Below, piece by piece: positions 25,066 to 34,215 of a stretch of DNA of 64,000 bases (position 1 is the first letter of the stretch; each line of letters opens with the position of its first letter). Source of the DNA: Halopelagius longus (GTDB lineage Archaea; Halobacteriota; Halobacteria; Halobacteriales; Haloferacaceae); contig NZ_FNKQ01000001.1 in NCBI RefSeq assembly GCF_900100875.1, positions 868,001 to 932,000 of the forward strand, in the 5' to 3' direction. The translations under genes were made by a program, and so were the position numbers. The notes beneath the pieces are model-generated. The model did not search any database and was not told the DNA's origin. It saw nothing but the letters and a program-made list of their open reading frames with translations.

Positions 25066-26034
25066 TCACTCCGCCCAGTAGGCGTCGCCCGGTTGCGTCT
25101 CGAAGACGGCGCGGTCGAGCACGTCCACGGCCTTCTCTAAGCCCTCCGTCGAGGAGGTAAGCGAGTCCTCGTGTTCGATAGAGAGGGCGCCTTCGTAGCC
25201 GACCATCCGGAGGGTGGACACCACGTCCTTCCAGTGACCCTCGTCGTGGCCGTAGCCGATGGAGCGGAACAGCCACGAGCGCTCGGGTTCGTCCGTGTAT
25301 TCGGTGGTGTCGAGGACGCCCTTGATGCGGGACTTCGGCTCGTACACCTTCGTGTCCTTCGCGTGGAAGTGGTGGATGGCGTCGCGTTCGCCGAGGAACC
25401 GGATGGCGTCCGTGACGCTGATTCCCTGCCAGTAGAGGTGCGAGGGGTCGAAGTTCGCGCCGATTCGCTCGTTGGTCGCCTCCCGCAGTTCGAGCATCCC
25501 CGTCGGTTCGTAGACGAGCATGTTCGGGTGCATCTCGATGGCGATATCGACGCCCCGTTCGTCGGCGAACTCCGCGAGTTCGGACCAGTACTCGACGGCC
25601 ACCTCCCACTGGTACTCGTGGGCGTCGGCGTGTTCGGTCGGCCACGGGGCCGTAATCCAGTTCGGCACCTCGTCGTTCGGGCCGCCCGCCGGGAGGCCGG
25701 AGAAGCAGGTGACGGTGTTTACGTCCAACTGCGCGGCGAGTTCGACCGCCTCGCGCAGTTCCGTGTCCGCCTCCTCCGCGGTGTCGTCGTCGGGGTGAAG
25801 CGGGTTGTTGTGCGTCGCGAGGGCGCTGACCTGCATGTCGTGTTCCGAGAGCGTCTCGTGCAGTTCGTCCTGCGCGTCCTCGTCGTCCAGCATCTCCTGC
25901 CGGTCGACGTGGGCCTGTCCTGGGTGTCCTCCGACGCCGAGTTCGACGCCGTCGACGCCGATGTCGTCCAGATACGACAGGGCGTCGGAGAGCGATTCGC
26001 CACCGAGCGGAACGGTGAGTACGCCGACGTACAT
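25066..26034 (-). CDS. Sugar phosphate isomerase/epimerase-like TIM-barrel protein
   Basis: The 322-residue protein is of the xylose isomerase-like TIM-barrel (AP endonuclease 2) family, which includes IolE and IolI: MYVGVLTVPLGGESLSDAL at the start, GVDGVELGVGG, then metal ligands in IAIEMHP, NFDPSHLYWQ, HFHAKDTKV and the final SIEHED. It probably isomerises or epimerises a sugar or inositol derivative for the oxidoreductase encoded 13 bases downstream. The ATG at 26034 lies 28 bases after TTTTATTC (about 26059-26067), so the mRNA should be leaderless. Confidence 0.85.
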   Translation of the reverse strand: MYVGVLTVPLGGESLSDALSYLDDIGVDGVELGVGGHPGQAHVDRQEMLDDEDAQDELHETLSEHDMQVSALATHNNPLHPDDDTAEEADTELREAVELAAQLDVNTVTCFSGLPAGGPNDEVPNWITAPWPTEHADAHEYQWEVAVEYWSELAEFADERGVDIAIEMHPNMLVYEPTGMLELREATNERIGANFDPSHLYWQGISVTDAIRFLGERDAIHHFHAKDTKVYEPKSRIKGVLDTTEYTDEPERSWLFRSIGYGHDEGHWKDVVSTLRMVGYEGALSIEHEDSLTSSTEGLEKAVDVLDRAVFETQPGDAYWAE

Positions 26035-26186
26035 ACTCCGACGTACAGGGAGCGTTTGAATAAAAGTGCAGGAGACTAGTAGCAAGTATTAGATGTTCGG
26101 AGAGGGCGGCCGAAGAGAGAGGGTGAGTGGGTAGACGGGCGTTCGAGCGGTTGAATCGGGGGTCGGGGTCGAGCGTGGGAGGTCGT

Positions 26187-26663
26187 TCAGCGCCGGAACA
26201 AGTCCGAAAACTTCTCTCGGAGCCCCGATTTCTCCCCGAGGCGGAGGTAGTAGGCGTCGCCGCCGTCCTCGTAGTAGTTCTCTATCCGGCGTTCGATTTC
26301 GAATCCGATGTGTTCGTAGAACGCCAGCGCTTCCTCGTTCGTCGCTCGGGCGTGACAGGAGACGGACCCGTGGTCGTTGGCCACCTCGGCGACGAGGCGC
26401 TTTCCGAGTCCCTCGCCGCGCGCCTCGGGTGCGACGGCGAGAAAGAGGATGTAGCCGTCTCGCCGCGCGGAGGCGAACGCGATGAGGTCTTCGTCGAGAA
26501 AGAGGAGGTGCGTCTTCGAGCGACGGTAGGCGTCCACGAAGAACCGCCGTCGCTGCTTGAGGACGCCCTCGTCGCTGCGAATCCGCTCTTTCAACTCCCA
26601 CGCCTGCTCGGCGTACTCGTCGGACCCCGGCCCGTCTACCCGCTTTTCGACGTTGACACTCAC
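26187..26663 (-). CDS. GNAT-family N-acetyltransferase
   Basis: From a GTG start the 158-residue protein shows the acetyl-CoA-binding GNAT motif A (FLAVAPEARGEGLGKRLVAEV) and motif B (ALAFYEHIGFEIERRI). The substrate is unknown. The GTG at 26663 is favoured because a TATA element (TTATATTT on the minus strand, 26685-26692) lies 26 bases upstream. Another GTG two codons earlier is the alternative. The long in-frame extension further upstream would run through the promoter and is rejected. Confidence 0.82.
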   Translation of the reverse strand: MSVNVEKRVDGPGSDEYAEQAWELKERIRSDEGVLKQRRRFFVDAYRRSKTHLLFLDEDLIAFASARRDGYILFLAVAPEARGEGLGKRLVAEVANDHGSVSCHARATNEEALAFYEHIGFEIERRIENYYEDGGDAYYLRLGEKSGLREKFSDLFRR

Positions 26664-26684
26664 GCCCACGGGTAGTGGGGTCAC

Positions 26685-26692
26685 AAATATAA
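26685..26692 (-). promoter_or_regulatory. TATA box of the GNAT gene
   Basis: The minus-strand sequence TTATATTT, centred 26 bases before the GTG at 26663, decides the start codon and implies a leaderless transcript. Confidence 0.55.
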
Positions 26693-26871
26693 CTCCACCG
26701 TCGTTCCGGACGGTTCGCGGCCGCGAGCGTTTTGTACCGCTTCGTCGAACCCGCGGCGACACCGGTGCCGACGGGTCCGACGGCGGGTTCAGGGTGACGA
26801 CGCGGGGCCACGACGCCGGGAGTCGAGGCGGACCGGAAGACACAGGGCGGCGGCGGCGGAGAGTCCTCCGC

Positions 26872-27294
26872 ATGAGCTTCGAACTCCGGGAACACACGGC
26901 CGACGTGGCCGTCGAGGCGACGGCGTCGGACCTCTCCGGGGCGTTCGCCGCCGTCGCCGACGGACTCGCCGCCGCCGGGTGCGACGCCGTCCCCCCGACC
27001 GGCGGCGAGCGGTTCGGAATCGAGGTGCGCGCGGAGGGTGCGGAGGCGCTTCTCTTCGACTACCTCGACCAACTCATCTACGAACGTGACGTGCGCGGCG
27101 TCCTCCCCGTGGACAACGACGCCGAGGTTCGCGCCCCCGAGGAGGGCGACGGCGAGTGGGTTCTCGACGGGTCGGCGCGGGGCGTCCCGCTCTCGGCGGT
27201 GGACGCCAGAGAGATAAAAGCCGTCACCTACTCCGAGATGTCCCTCGAAGAGACGGCCGACGGATGGCGCGCGTACGTCGTCTTCGACGTGTGA
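26872..27294 (+). CDS. Archease, tRNA ligase activator
   Basis: The 140-residue protein has the archease hallmarks: FELREHTADVAVEATASDL at the N-terminus with the metal-binding Asp of HTAD, LLFDYLDQLIYERDV, and VDAREIKAVTYSEMSLEE with the second metal site, ending in VVFDV. Archease activates RtcB ligation by promoting guanylylation and turnover. RtcB is encoded 1.3 kb downstream on the same strand (28622-30094), with a DoxX-like gene between. The ATG at 26872 gives the conserved start. Confidence 0.93.
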   Translation: MSFELREHTADVAVEATASDLSGAFAAVADGLAAAGCDAVPPTGGERFGIEVRAEGAEALLFDYLDQLIYERDVRGVLPVDNDAEVRAPEEGDGEWVLDGSARGVPLSAVDAREIKAVTYSEMSLEETADGWRAYVVFDV

Positions 27295-27440
27295 CCGCGC
27301 CGGTTCCGGGGAGACTCGCCGCTTCGAGCGTGACGACCGGCGGGACGACGACCCGACGAGATGGACGCGTCGTCCGACCGAACGACGAAGCGGCGTCTCA
27401 TTCGAGAGCCTTTACGACAGCCGGGCCGTAACTATCTCGT

Positions 27441-28550
27441 ATGAGACTCCGACCGGCCGTTGGTCGCGCGGGGGCCGTCGCCCTCGTCTGTTCGCTCGCT
27501 CTCGTCGCGTTCGCCGGGCGCGCGAGTGCGCACGTCAAGTACGTTACGCCCGGCAGCGACCCCGTGGCCGTCGTCGAATTCCTCGCCGAGGCGCTCTCGG
27601 ACCCGTTCAACGTCGCCGTCCTCCTCGGCGGCGCGGCGTTCGTCGTCGCCCTCATCGGCGGCTACCTCGCCGTCCGCCCGGCGCGACGGGACGTGGCGGT
27701 GTTCCGCGAGACGATAGAGAGCTACCGGGACCTGTTGCCGTGGCTCCTCCGCCTGAGCGTCGGGATTCCGCTCGTCGGCGCGGGCTTTTCGGGGTACTTC
27801 TTCTCGCCCGTCGTCCACCCCGCGGACCCGACGTTCGTGCGCCTGTTCGGCATCACCGTCGGATTCCTGCTTCTGTTCGGGTTCGGCACGCGCATCGTCG
27901 CCACCGTCGGCCTCGGGTTCTACCTCGTCGGGTTCGCATTCGAACCGGCGCTGATGCTCGCGTTCGAGTACGTGCCGGGGTTCATCGCCATCGCCCTGTT
28001 GGGCGGCGGGCGTCCGAGCGCCGACCACGTCGTCTCGCGGATGGCAGCGGACGACCGGACGCTGTACTCGAAGGTTGACCCGTTCTACCGCGCAATCGCG
28101 GTGCCGTTCGTCGAGCGCGTGCAACCGTTCGCGTCGCTCGTCCCCCTCGCCCTCCGCGTCGGCGTCGGAATCTCGTTCGTCTACCTCGGCGTCGCACAGA
28201 AACTGATGAACCCCGGCGAGGCGCTCTCGGTCGTCGCGAAGTACAACCTCACCGCCGTCGTCCCCGTCTCGGCCGAACTGTGGGTCGTCGGCGCGGGACT
28301 GACCGAAGCGCTCGTCGGCGTGCTCCTCATCGTCGGCGCGTTCACCCGCGCGGCGTCTCTGACCGCCTTCCTCCTCTTTACGACGACGCTGTTCGGCCTC
28401 CCGGACGACCCCGTGTTGGCGCACGTCTCGCTCTTCGGCCTCGTCTCGGCGCTCCTCGTGACGGGGGCCGGACCGTTCTCGGTGGACGAGTGGTTGCAGT
28501 ACTGGGCCGCGCGGCGCGACCGGTCCGTCGACGCGAGGGCGGCGAACTGA
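27441..28550 (+). CDS. DoxX/DoxD-like integral membrane protein
   Basis: The 369-residue protein opens with a secretory-type signal (VALVCSLALVAFAGRASA) and has about eight membrane helices. The C-terminal half (LALRVGVGISFVYLGVAQKLMNPGEAL and ELWVVGAGLTEALVGVLLIVGAFTR) is the DoxX fold of four helices, related to thiosulphate:quinone oxidoreductase subunit DoxD and to many uncharacterised redox or stress proteins. Whether it has quinone-linked activity is not known. It lies between archease and RtcB in the same direction, but gaps of 146 and 71 bases do not prove cotranscription. Confidence 0.75.
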   Translation: MRLRPAVGRAGAVALVCSLALVAFAGRASAHVKYVTPGSDPVAVVEFLAEALSDPFNVAVLLGGAAFVVALIGGYLAVRPARRDVAVFRETIESYRDLLPWLLRLSVGIPLVGAGFSGYFFSPVVHPADPTFVRLFGITVGFLLLFGFGTRIVATVGLGFYLVGFAFEPALMLAFEYVPGFIAIALLGGGRPSADHVVSRMAADDRTLYSKVDPFYRAIAVPFVERVQPFASLVPLALRVGVGISFVYLGVAQKLMNPGEALSVVAKYNLTAVVPVSAELWVVGAGLTEALVGVLLIVGAFTRAASLTAFLLFTTTLFGLPDDPVLAHVSLFGLVSALLVTGAGPFSVDEWLQYWAARRDRSVDARAAN

Positions 28551-28621
28551 CGCGTGACAGACTGTCTCGGGGCGAACCACGTGACGGAATCCTTTCGTGG
28601 CGCCCGGCCGACTAGCCGAGT

Positions 28622-30094
28622 ATGACAGACGACGCCGACGTGCGAGAGTTCGACGGCATCCGCCTCGAACGCGTTCGCGACTACGTGTGGGAGATTCCCC
28701 GCGAGGGCGACATGCGCGTTCCGGCGCGGGTGCTCGCGAGCGAGAAACTCCTCGAACAGATAGGAGGCGACAAGACGCTCCAGCAACTGCGGAACGCGAC
28801 GCACCTCCCGGGCATCGCGAAACACGCCATCTGCATGCCCGACGGCCACCAAGGGTACGGCTTCCCCGTCGGCGGCGTCGGCGCGACGGACGTCGAGAAC
28901 GGCTGTATCTCGCCCGGAAGCGTCGGCTACGACATCAACTGCGGCGTGCGGATGATGACGACGAACCTCACGTACGACGACGTGCAGGGCCGCGAGGAGG
29001 AACTCGTCGAGGCCCTCTTTGCGAACGTCCCCTCCGGACTGGGCGGCGGCGGCGTCGTCCAAGGGGATAGAGACGCCGTCGAGGGCGTCCTCGCCCGCGG
29101 GATGGACTGGGCCCTCGAAGAAGGGTGGGCCGTCGAGGAGGACTTAGCCCACTGCGAGGACGAAGGGATGCGCCCCGACGCCGACCCGAGTGCGGTGTCC
29201 CAGAAGGCGAAAGACAGGGGCAAAAACCAACTCGGCAGTCTCGGTTCCGGAAACCACTTCCTCGAAGTTCAGCGGGTGACAGACGTGTTCCGCGAGGAGG
29301 TGGCCGACTCCTTCGGTCTGTTCGACGACCAGATAGTGGTCCTCGTACACTGCGGGTCGCGCGGACTCGGTCATCAGGTCTGCTCGGACTACCTGCGGCG
29401 GATAGAGAAGGAACACGGCGACTTGCTCGCGGACCTGCCGGACAAGGAACTCGCCGCCGCGCCCGCCGGGTCCGAACTGGCCGAGGAGTACTACGGTGCG
29501 ATGTGTGCCGCAATCAACTTCGCGTGGGTGAACCGCCAACTCATCATGCACCGCACGCGGCAGGTGTTCGAACGCGTCTTCGAACGCGACTGGGAGGAGA
29601 TGGAGATGCACCTGCTGTACGACGTGGCGCACAACATCGCCAAGAAGGAGGTTCACGACGTCGACGGTGAAGAGAGGGAACTGTACGTCCACCGGAAGGG
29701 CGCGACGCGGGCGTTCCCCGCCGGGCGTCCGGAACTCCCCTCGGCGTACCGCGACGTGGGCCAACCCATCATCATCCCCGGTAGCATGGGCGCGGGGTCG
29801 TACGTCCTCCGCGGCGGCGAGAACTCCTTGAACCTCACGTTCGGCTCTACCGCCCACGGCGCGGGCCGGACGATGAGTCGGACGCAGGCGAAACAGGAGT
29901 ACTGGGGCGAGACGGTGCAGAACGAACTGCGCGACCAAGAGAAGATATACGTGAAGGCCCAGTCGGGCGCGACGGTGGCCGAGGAAGCGCCGGGCGTCTA
30001 CAAGGACGTCGACGAAGTCGTGCGCGTCTCCGACGAACTCGGCATCGGCGACAAGGTGGTTCGGACGTTCCCCGTCTGCAACATCAAGGGCTGA
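28622..30094 (+). CDS. rtcB: RNA-splicing ligase RtcB
   Basis: The 490-residue protein carries the RtcB motifs in order: CMPDGHQGYGFPVGG, YDINCGVRM with the metal-binding Cys107, GSGNHFLEVQ, VHCGSRGLGHQ, IIPGSMGAGSYVL and STAHGAGRTMSR, whose histidine receives GMP. It joins 2',3'-cyclic phosphate and 5'-OH ends using GTP and Mn2+, chiefly spliced tRNA halves. The length is normal and no intein interrupts it. Archease, its activator, is encoded upstream at 26872-27294. Confidence 0.96.
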   Translation: MTDDADVREFDGIRLERVRDYVWEIPREGDMRVPARVLASEKLLEQIGGDKTLQQLRNATHLPGIAKHAICMPDGHQGYGFPVGGVGATDVENGCISPGSVGYDINCGVRMMTTNLTYDDVQGREEELVEALFANVPSGLGGGGVVQGDRDAVEGVLARGMDWALEEGWAVEEDLAHCEDEGMRPDADPSAVSQKAKDRGKNQLGSLGSGNHFLEVQRVTDVFREEVADSFGLFDDQIVVLVHCGSRGLGHQVCSDYLRRIEKEHGDLLADLPDKELAAAPAGSELAEEYYGAMCAAINFAWVNRQLIMHRTRQVFERVFERDWEEMEMHLLYDVAHNIAKKEVHDVDGEERELYVHRKGATRAFPAGRPELPSAYRDVGQPIIIPGSMGAGSYVLRGGENSLNLTFGSTAHGAGRTMSRTQAKQEYWGETVQNELRDQEKIYVKAQSGATVAEEAPGVYKDVDEVVRVSDELGIGDKVVRTFPVCNIKG

Positions 30095-30124
30095 GCGCGG
30101 GCGAGCGACACGGGGACGGACGAC

Positions 30125-30490
30125 TCAGGACCGAGTCGCCGCGTCGGGCGCGTGTCGTTCGCTCGCGCGGCGCTTGTAGAAGTAGTACGCGAGCGCCGCG
30201 AGGCCGAGGAACGTCGCCGCGATACCCTCCTGCGGAACGCCGCCGGCCATCAGCGTCGTCGTCACGTCCGCGAGGCCGAGAGCGAGGGCGACGAGGCCGC
30301 CGCCGAGAACCCACGCCCGCGGGTCGGCCGCCTCGGGGTCGTACATGCCCGCCTCGATGAGGGCCATCTCCTTTCTGTGTTCGAGGTAGGTCATCCCGCC
30401 GGCCAGTACCACCACCGCGAACACGAGGGTGAAGAACGGGAGGAGGAACATTGCGTCGTCCATTGCGAGACCGATCTGTAAGAGGCTCAT
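30125..30490 (-). CDS. Three-helix membrane protein (DUF6249-like)
   Basis: The 121-residue protein has an N-terminal hydrophobic helix (AMFLLPFFTLVFAVVVLAGG), the segment EHRKEMALIEAGMYDPE, and two further helices (ALALGLADVTTTLMAG and ATFLGLAALAYYFY). The motif of a charged helix with ...ALIEAGM is shared with DUF6249-type membrane proteins of unknown function. The ATG at 30490 is chosen over a GTG two codons earlier. The C-terminus is short and basic/acidic mixed. Confidence 0.65.
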   Translation of the reverse strand: MSLLQIGLAMDDAMFLLPFFTLVFAVVVLAGGMTYLEHRKEMALIEAGMYDPEAADPRAWVLGGGLVALALGLADVTTTLMAGGVPQEGIAATFLGLAALAYYFYKRRASERHAPDAATRS

Positions 30491-30558
30491 ACCCACCTAT
30501 ACGCGCTCTGAGGAGATATCTCTGCCGTGACAGGTAGTGGCCGATGGCGCGAGAGGAA

Positions 30559-30906
30559 TCAGAGGCCGATATCGACGTACTCGCTCTCGGGCACCGATTC
30601 CACCGCCTCGCCGTCCTCGTACCGGACGAACGAGAGGTAGAAGTCGCGGCCGCACGGCGACTCCCCGTGGGGATTCTCCACGTCGTCCGCTTCGCTCCGC
30701 TCTCCGGTCCACGTTAAGTCGGGGGCGTCGCTCTCGCCGCAGACGAAGTGGACGCCGTCCGCCTCCTCGAACTCCTCGTCGGGCGCGGCGTACTCCCACC
30801 CGACGAGGGGGTACGGCGTGACGGACTTATCGGCGAGGTACCCCTCGCGTTCGATTTCGACGAGTGCGCCGCAGTGCGGACAGTAGTAACTGACCGGATA
30901 GCTCAT
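30559..30906 (-). CDS. Small zinc-ribbon-type protein, unknown function
   Basis: The 115-residue protein begins MSYPVSYYCPHCGALVEIERE, half of a zinc ribbon. Two more cysteines follow at FVCGES and SPCGRDFYLSF and may complete a metal site. The rest is acidic without a recognised fold. A TTAAGT element on the minus strand about 25 bases before the ATG supports the start and a leaderless mRNA. No partner gene is evident. Confidence 0.6.
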   Translation of the reverse strand: MSYPVSYYCPHCGALVEIEREGYLADKSVTPYPLVGWEYAAPDEEFEEADGVHFVCGESDAPDLTWTGERSEADDVENPHGESPCGRDFYLSFVRYEDGEAVESVPESEYVDIGL

Positions 30907-31096
30907 CGGTCGAGGATTGGAGACAGAGAGACTTAACGCCCGCGTCCGCGCGCGTCTCCGATCCGCCCGCCGCGCCGAACGTTTATCAGCGATTGCGAGG
31001 CCAGACGCCGCGTGCGCTGAGTTCGACCCGGCGGCGAGACGCGGTTGCTCGGCACGACGCCGCCGGCGCGGGGACGACGTGCCGACTGTAAGCCAA

Positions 31097-31660
31097 CTAC
31101 CCGAGCGACGACGGACGGCCGCCGACGTAGCGGAACTCCACGCCCGCGCGGTCGGCGGCCTTCTCGTCGGTGAGCGAGTCGCCCACGAAGACGGTCGACT
31201 CCTTGTCCGCGCCGATTCGGTCTATCGTCTCCAACAGGGGCTTTGGGTCCGGTTTTCTGGTCGCCACCGAGTCGCGGCCGACGACGGCGTCGACGTGTTC
31301 GGACAGGTCGTGCGCGTCGAGTGCGACGTTGCAGGCGTCCTCGCAGTTGAGCGAGCAGACGCCCTCGGCCGCGCCGTTCGCGCCGAGTGCGTCGGCGTGC
31401 GGGAGTCGTTCGGACTCGCGCGCGCCCTCGTGTTCGTGGTCGGCGATTATCGCCTCGACTTCGTCGCGGATGCCCTCCTCGTCGGCGAGATCGAGCATCG
31501 CCCAGAGGTCCATCCCGTCGGCGTCCACGCCGTGACCGTCGAACGTCTCGATCACCTCGTCCGCCACTTCGTCCCAATCGACCGCGAGGTGGACGAGCGT
31601 TCCGTCTAAGTCCCAGACGACGGCGTCGAACGCGTCGAGGTCCGTCTTCGTCGGATTCAC
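31097..31660 (-). CDS. HAD-superfamily hydrolase
   Basis: The protein (187 residues from the GTG at 31660, or 194 from a GTG at 31681) has the HAD nucleophile motif DLDGTLVHL, a cap domain inserted afterwards, and motif IV VFVGDSLTDEKAA. RKPDPKPLLETIDRI holds the motif III lysine region. It is probably a phosphatase of the phosphoglycolate phosphatase-like group. The substrate is not known. Both starts are GTG and I could not separate them with a promoter. The cap contains two cysteines (SLNCEDACNV), which is unusual. Confidence 0.8.
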   Translation of the reverse strand: MNPTKTDLDAFDAVVWDLDGTLVHLAVDWDEVADEVIETFDGHGVDADGMDLWAMLDLADEEGIRDEVEAIIADHEHEGARESERLPHADALGANGAAEGVCSLNCEDACNVALDAHDLSEHVDAVVGRDSVATRKPDPKPLLETIDRIGADKESTVFVGDSLTDEKAADRAGVEFRYVGGRPSSLG

Positions 31661-31762
31661 GCACGGGAGTCGGGCCCCCACCGGAAAGACGGCTTCGGTC
31701 GCAGGGGCATCATCGAGGGACGATGCCGCGTCCTCCGGTCGGCGGTCGTCGGAGGCGACGCC

Positions 31763-32908
31763 TCACTCGAAGACGCCGCGGGCGATGATCTCCTTCTGTA
31801 TCTCGGAGGTGCCCTCGTAGATGGTCGTTATCTTCGCGTCGCGGTAGAACCGCTCTACGTCGAACTCCGTCGTGTAGCCGTACCCGCCGTGAATCTGGAC
31901 CGCCTCGTTCGTCACGTCCACGGCGGTTTCGCTGGCGGCGTACTTCGCCATCGCGGCGGCGGTGCGCGGGTCCTCGCCTTCGTCTTCGAGTCTGGCCGCC
32001 TCACGGACCATCAGGCGCGCGGCGTGGACGTCCGTCGCCATGTCGGCTATCTTGTGCCGAATCGTCTGTATCTCCGCGATGGGGTCGCCGAACTGCTCTC
32101 GGTCCGTCGCGTACGACTTCGCCTCGTCGAGGGCCGCCTGCGCGAGTCCGACCGCCTGCGCCGCGATGCCGATTCGGCCGCCCGTGAGGATGCGGAACGC
32201 CGCGGAGAGGCCCGCACCCTCCTCGGTGAGTCGGTTCTCAGCGGGGACGCGCACGTCGTCGAACAGCAGTCCGGTCGTGTCCGACGCACGGAGGCCGAGT
32301 TTGTGCTCCTTCTTCCCCACCTCGATACCGGCGTCCTTCGGGACGAGAAACTGCGTGACCGAGTCGGGGTCGTCGGGATCCGTCTTCGCGAAGACGATGC
32401 ACACCTCGCCGCGTTCGCCGTTCGTTATCCACTGTTTCTCGCCGTTCAGGACGTACTCGTCGCCCTCCCGTCGAGCGACGGTGGACATCTCCGCGGGGTT
32501 CGACCCCGCGTGCGGTTCCGATAAGGCGAACATCCCGACCGGTCGGCCGGCCGCCATCTCGGGAAGCCACCGCTCCTTCTGGTCGTGGGATCCGAACTCG
32601 GCGATGCAGGAGGTGGCGAGGCAGTGAACCGAAAGGGCGGTAGCGACGGCGAGTTGCCCGTGCGCCACCTCCTCGTTGACCACGGCGTACGTCGTCCGGT
32701 CCGCGCCGACCCCGCCGTACGCCTCCGGGACCGTCAGCCCGGTCAGGTCGAGGTCCGAGAGCCCGTCCCACACCTCCTCGGGGAACCGTTCTTCGGCGTC
32801 GGCCTCCGCGGCGGCGGGTCGAACCTCCCGTTCTGCGAACTCCCGAACCACGTCGCGAACCGCGCGTTGTTCCTCGGTGAGCGCCGAACCGGCGTCTGCG
32901 AGTGCCAT
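31763..32908 (-). CDS. Acyl-CoA dehydrogenase
   Basis: The 381-residue flavoprotein has the family signatures CIVFAKT...GLRASDTTGLLFDDVRVP in the middle and QIHGGYGYTTEFDVERFYRDAKITTIYEGTSEIQ at the end. The glutamate of YEGTSEIQ is the catalytic base. It introduces a trans double bond in acyl-CoA and passes electrons to electron-transfer flavoprotein, which the fix/etf genes at 48332-52603 encode. The ATG at 32908 gives MALADAGSALTEEQ, the usual start. A longer extension is rejected. Confidence 0.94.
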   Translation of the reverse strand: MALADAGSALTEEQRAVRDVVREFAEREVRPAAAEADAEERFPEEVWDGLSDLDLTGLTVPEAYGGVGADRTTYAVVNEEVAHGQLAVATALSVHCLATSCIAEFGSHDQKERWLPEMAAGRPVGMFALSEPHAGSNPAEMSTVARREGDEYVLNGEKQWITNGERGEVCIVFAKTDPDDPDSVTQFLVPKDAGIEVGKKEHKLGLRASDTTGLLFDDVRVPAENRLTEEGAGLSAAFRILTGGRIGIAAQAVGLAQAALDEAKSYATDREQFGDPIAEIQTIRHKIADMATDVHAARLMVREAARLEDEGEDPRTAAAMAKYAASETAVDVTNEAVQIHGGYGYTTEFDVERFYRDAKITTIYEGTSEIQKEIIARGVFE

Positions 32909-32947
32909 GCCTCGGAGGTCGTTTCTCACATGGAAAAAGATGATTGA

Positions 32948-34153
32948 CTATGCGCCGTCGCGGACGCGGGCGACGACGTCCTCCGGGTCGGCGTCGAGTC
33001 CGCCGCCCTGCGCGAAGGCGGCCCCGCCGCCCCCGCCGCCGCCGAACTCGTCCGTGAGGTCCGAGACGACGGCCCCGGCGTTCGCGTCGGCGTCGTCCGC
33101 CGCCGCGACGACGACGAAGGGCGCGTCTCCGTCTCCGACGGCCACCACCACGTCCTCGCCGTCCGCCACGGCGTCTTTCGCGGCCTCGCCCACGTCGTTC
33201 GGTCCGAACCCGCCGATAGTGCCGACGCGCCACGTCGCGCCGTCGCGTTCGACGGCGTCCAACTCGGCGAGTCGGCCGGCCAGTAGGTCCGATTCGAGTT
33301 CCCTGAGGTCGCTCTCCACCGACTCTTTCTCGGCGCGGAGTTCGGCCGCGGCCTCACCGACGTCCTCGACGGCCGTCCCCAGTTCCCGCGCCGCGTCGAG
33401 GGCGGCGCGGTGGACGTTCGCGCGCCGTCGGATGCCCGAGGGGCCGACGGCGAACTCGACGCGGGTGAGTCCCTCGCCGGGGTTCGACCGGCCGACGACG
33501 GTGACGGGCCCGATTTCGCGCGTGTTCGAGACGTGGGTCCCGCCGCAGGCGGCCACGTCCCACCCGTCTACGTCGACGAGTCGAACCGTTTCCGCGTCGG
33601 CCATCACGCCCTCCTCCGTCTTCGTGTTGAACGCCACGTCGTCGCGGGCCGTCGCCTCCTCGGCCGGCACCTCCTCCCACGTCACGTCGCGGGAGTCCCA
33701 GACGGCGCGGTTCGTCAGTCGTTCGAGTTCGACCAACACCTCGTCGTCGATGTCGGTGGCGGTGGCGAAGTCCACCCGCACCTTCTCCTCGCCGATGTCG
33801 AACCCGCCGTACCCCAACTCGTCGAGGAGTCTCCGGCCCGCGCCGTAGAGGACGTGACTGGCGGTGTGGGCGCGCATGCAGTACGTTCGGAAGTCGTCGT
33901 CCACGACGCCCGCCACCTCCTCGCCCGCGTCGAAGTCGGGTTCCGCTTCGAGGGTGTGGACGACCGCTTCTTCGGTTTCGTCCTTCTGTACGTCCGTCAC
34001 GGGGACGCCGCCGAGCGTTCCCCTGTCGGCCGGTTGGCCGCCGCTCTCGGCGTAGAAGTACGTCTCCGAGAGCGTGACGTTCCGTCCATCGACGCTCGTG
34101 ACTTCGGCTTCGAACCGACGGACGCCGGGTTCCGCCGGGGCACGCGTTAGCAT
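32948..34153 (-). CDS. alaX: Alanyl-tRNA editing protein AlaX (long form)
   Basis: The 401-residue protein has the AlaX editing domain: ETYFYAESGGQPADRG, the zinc ligands HTASH (around residues 96-100) and CGGTH later. A coiled-coil follows (about residues 240-290) and then a DHHA1-type C-terminal domain ending with a glycine-rich GGGGGGGAAFAQGGG, the C-Ala signature. It hydrolyses Ser- or Gly-tRNA(Ala) to correct mischarging, and the C-Ala domain helps bind tRNA(Ala). It shares the minus strand with the acyl-CoA dehydrogenase, 39 bases away. Confidence 0.92.
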   Translation of the reverse strand: MLTRAPAEPGVRRFEAEVTSVDGRNVTLSETYFYAESGGQPADRGTLGGVPVTDVQKDETEEAVVHTLEAEPDFDAGEEVAGVVDDDFRTYCMRAHTASHVLYGAGRRLLDELGYGGFDIGEEKVRVDFATATDIDDEVLVELERLTNRAVWDSRDVTWEEVPAEEATARDDVAFNTKTEEGVMADAETVRLVDVDGWDVAACGGTHVSNTREIGPVTVVGRSNPGEGLTRVEFAVGPSGIRRRANVHRAALDAARELGTAVEDVGEAAAELRAEKESVESDLRELESDLLAGRLAELDAVERDGATWRVGTIGGFGPNDVGEAAKDAVADGEDVVVAVGDGDAPFVVVAAADDADANAGAVVSDLTDEFGGGGGGGAAFAQGGGLDADPEDVVARVRDGA

Positions 34154-34215
34154 GGGTGTCGGTGAGACGGTCGGCGGAGAAAAACGACCCGGTTACGGCC
34201 GCGGTCGGCGGCGGG

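Noticed and set aside
26035-26090. TACT-N6-TAGT sequence (26075-26088, minus strand) upstream of the sugar isomerase as another TrmB site
   Set aside because: The spacing is two bases short and the right half is incomplete. It could be chance in AT-richer promoter DNA, so it was not called.
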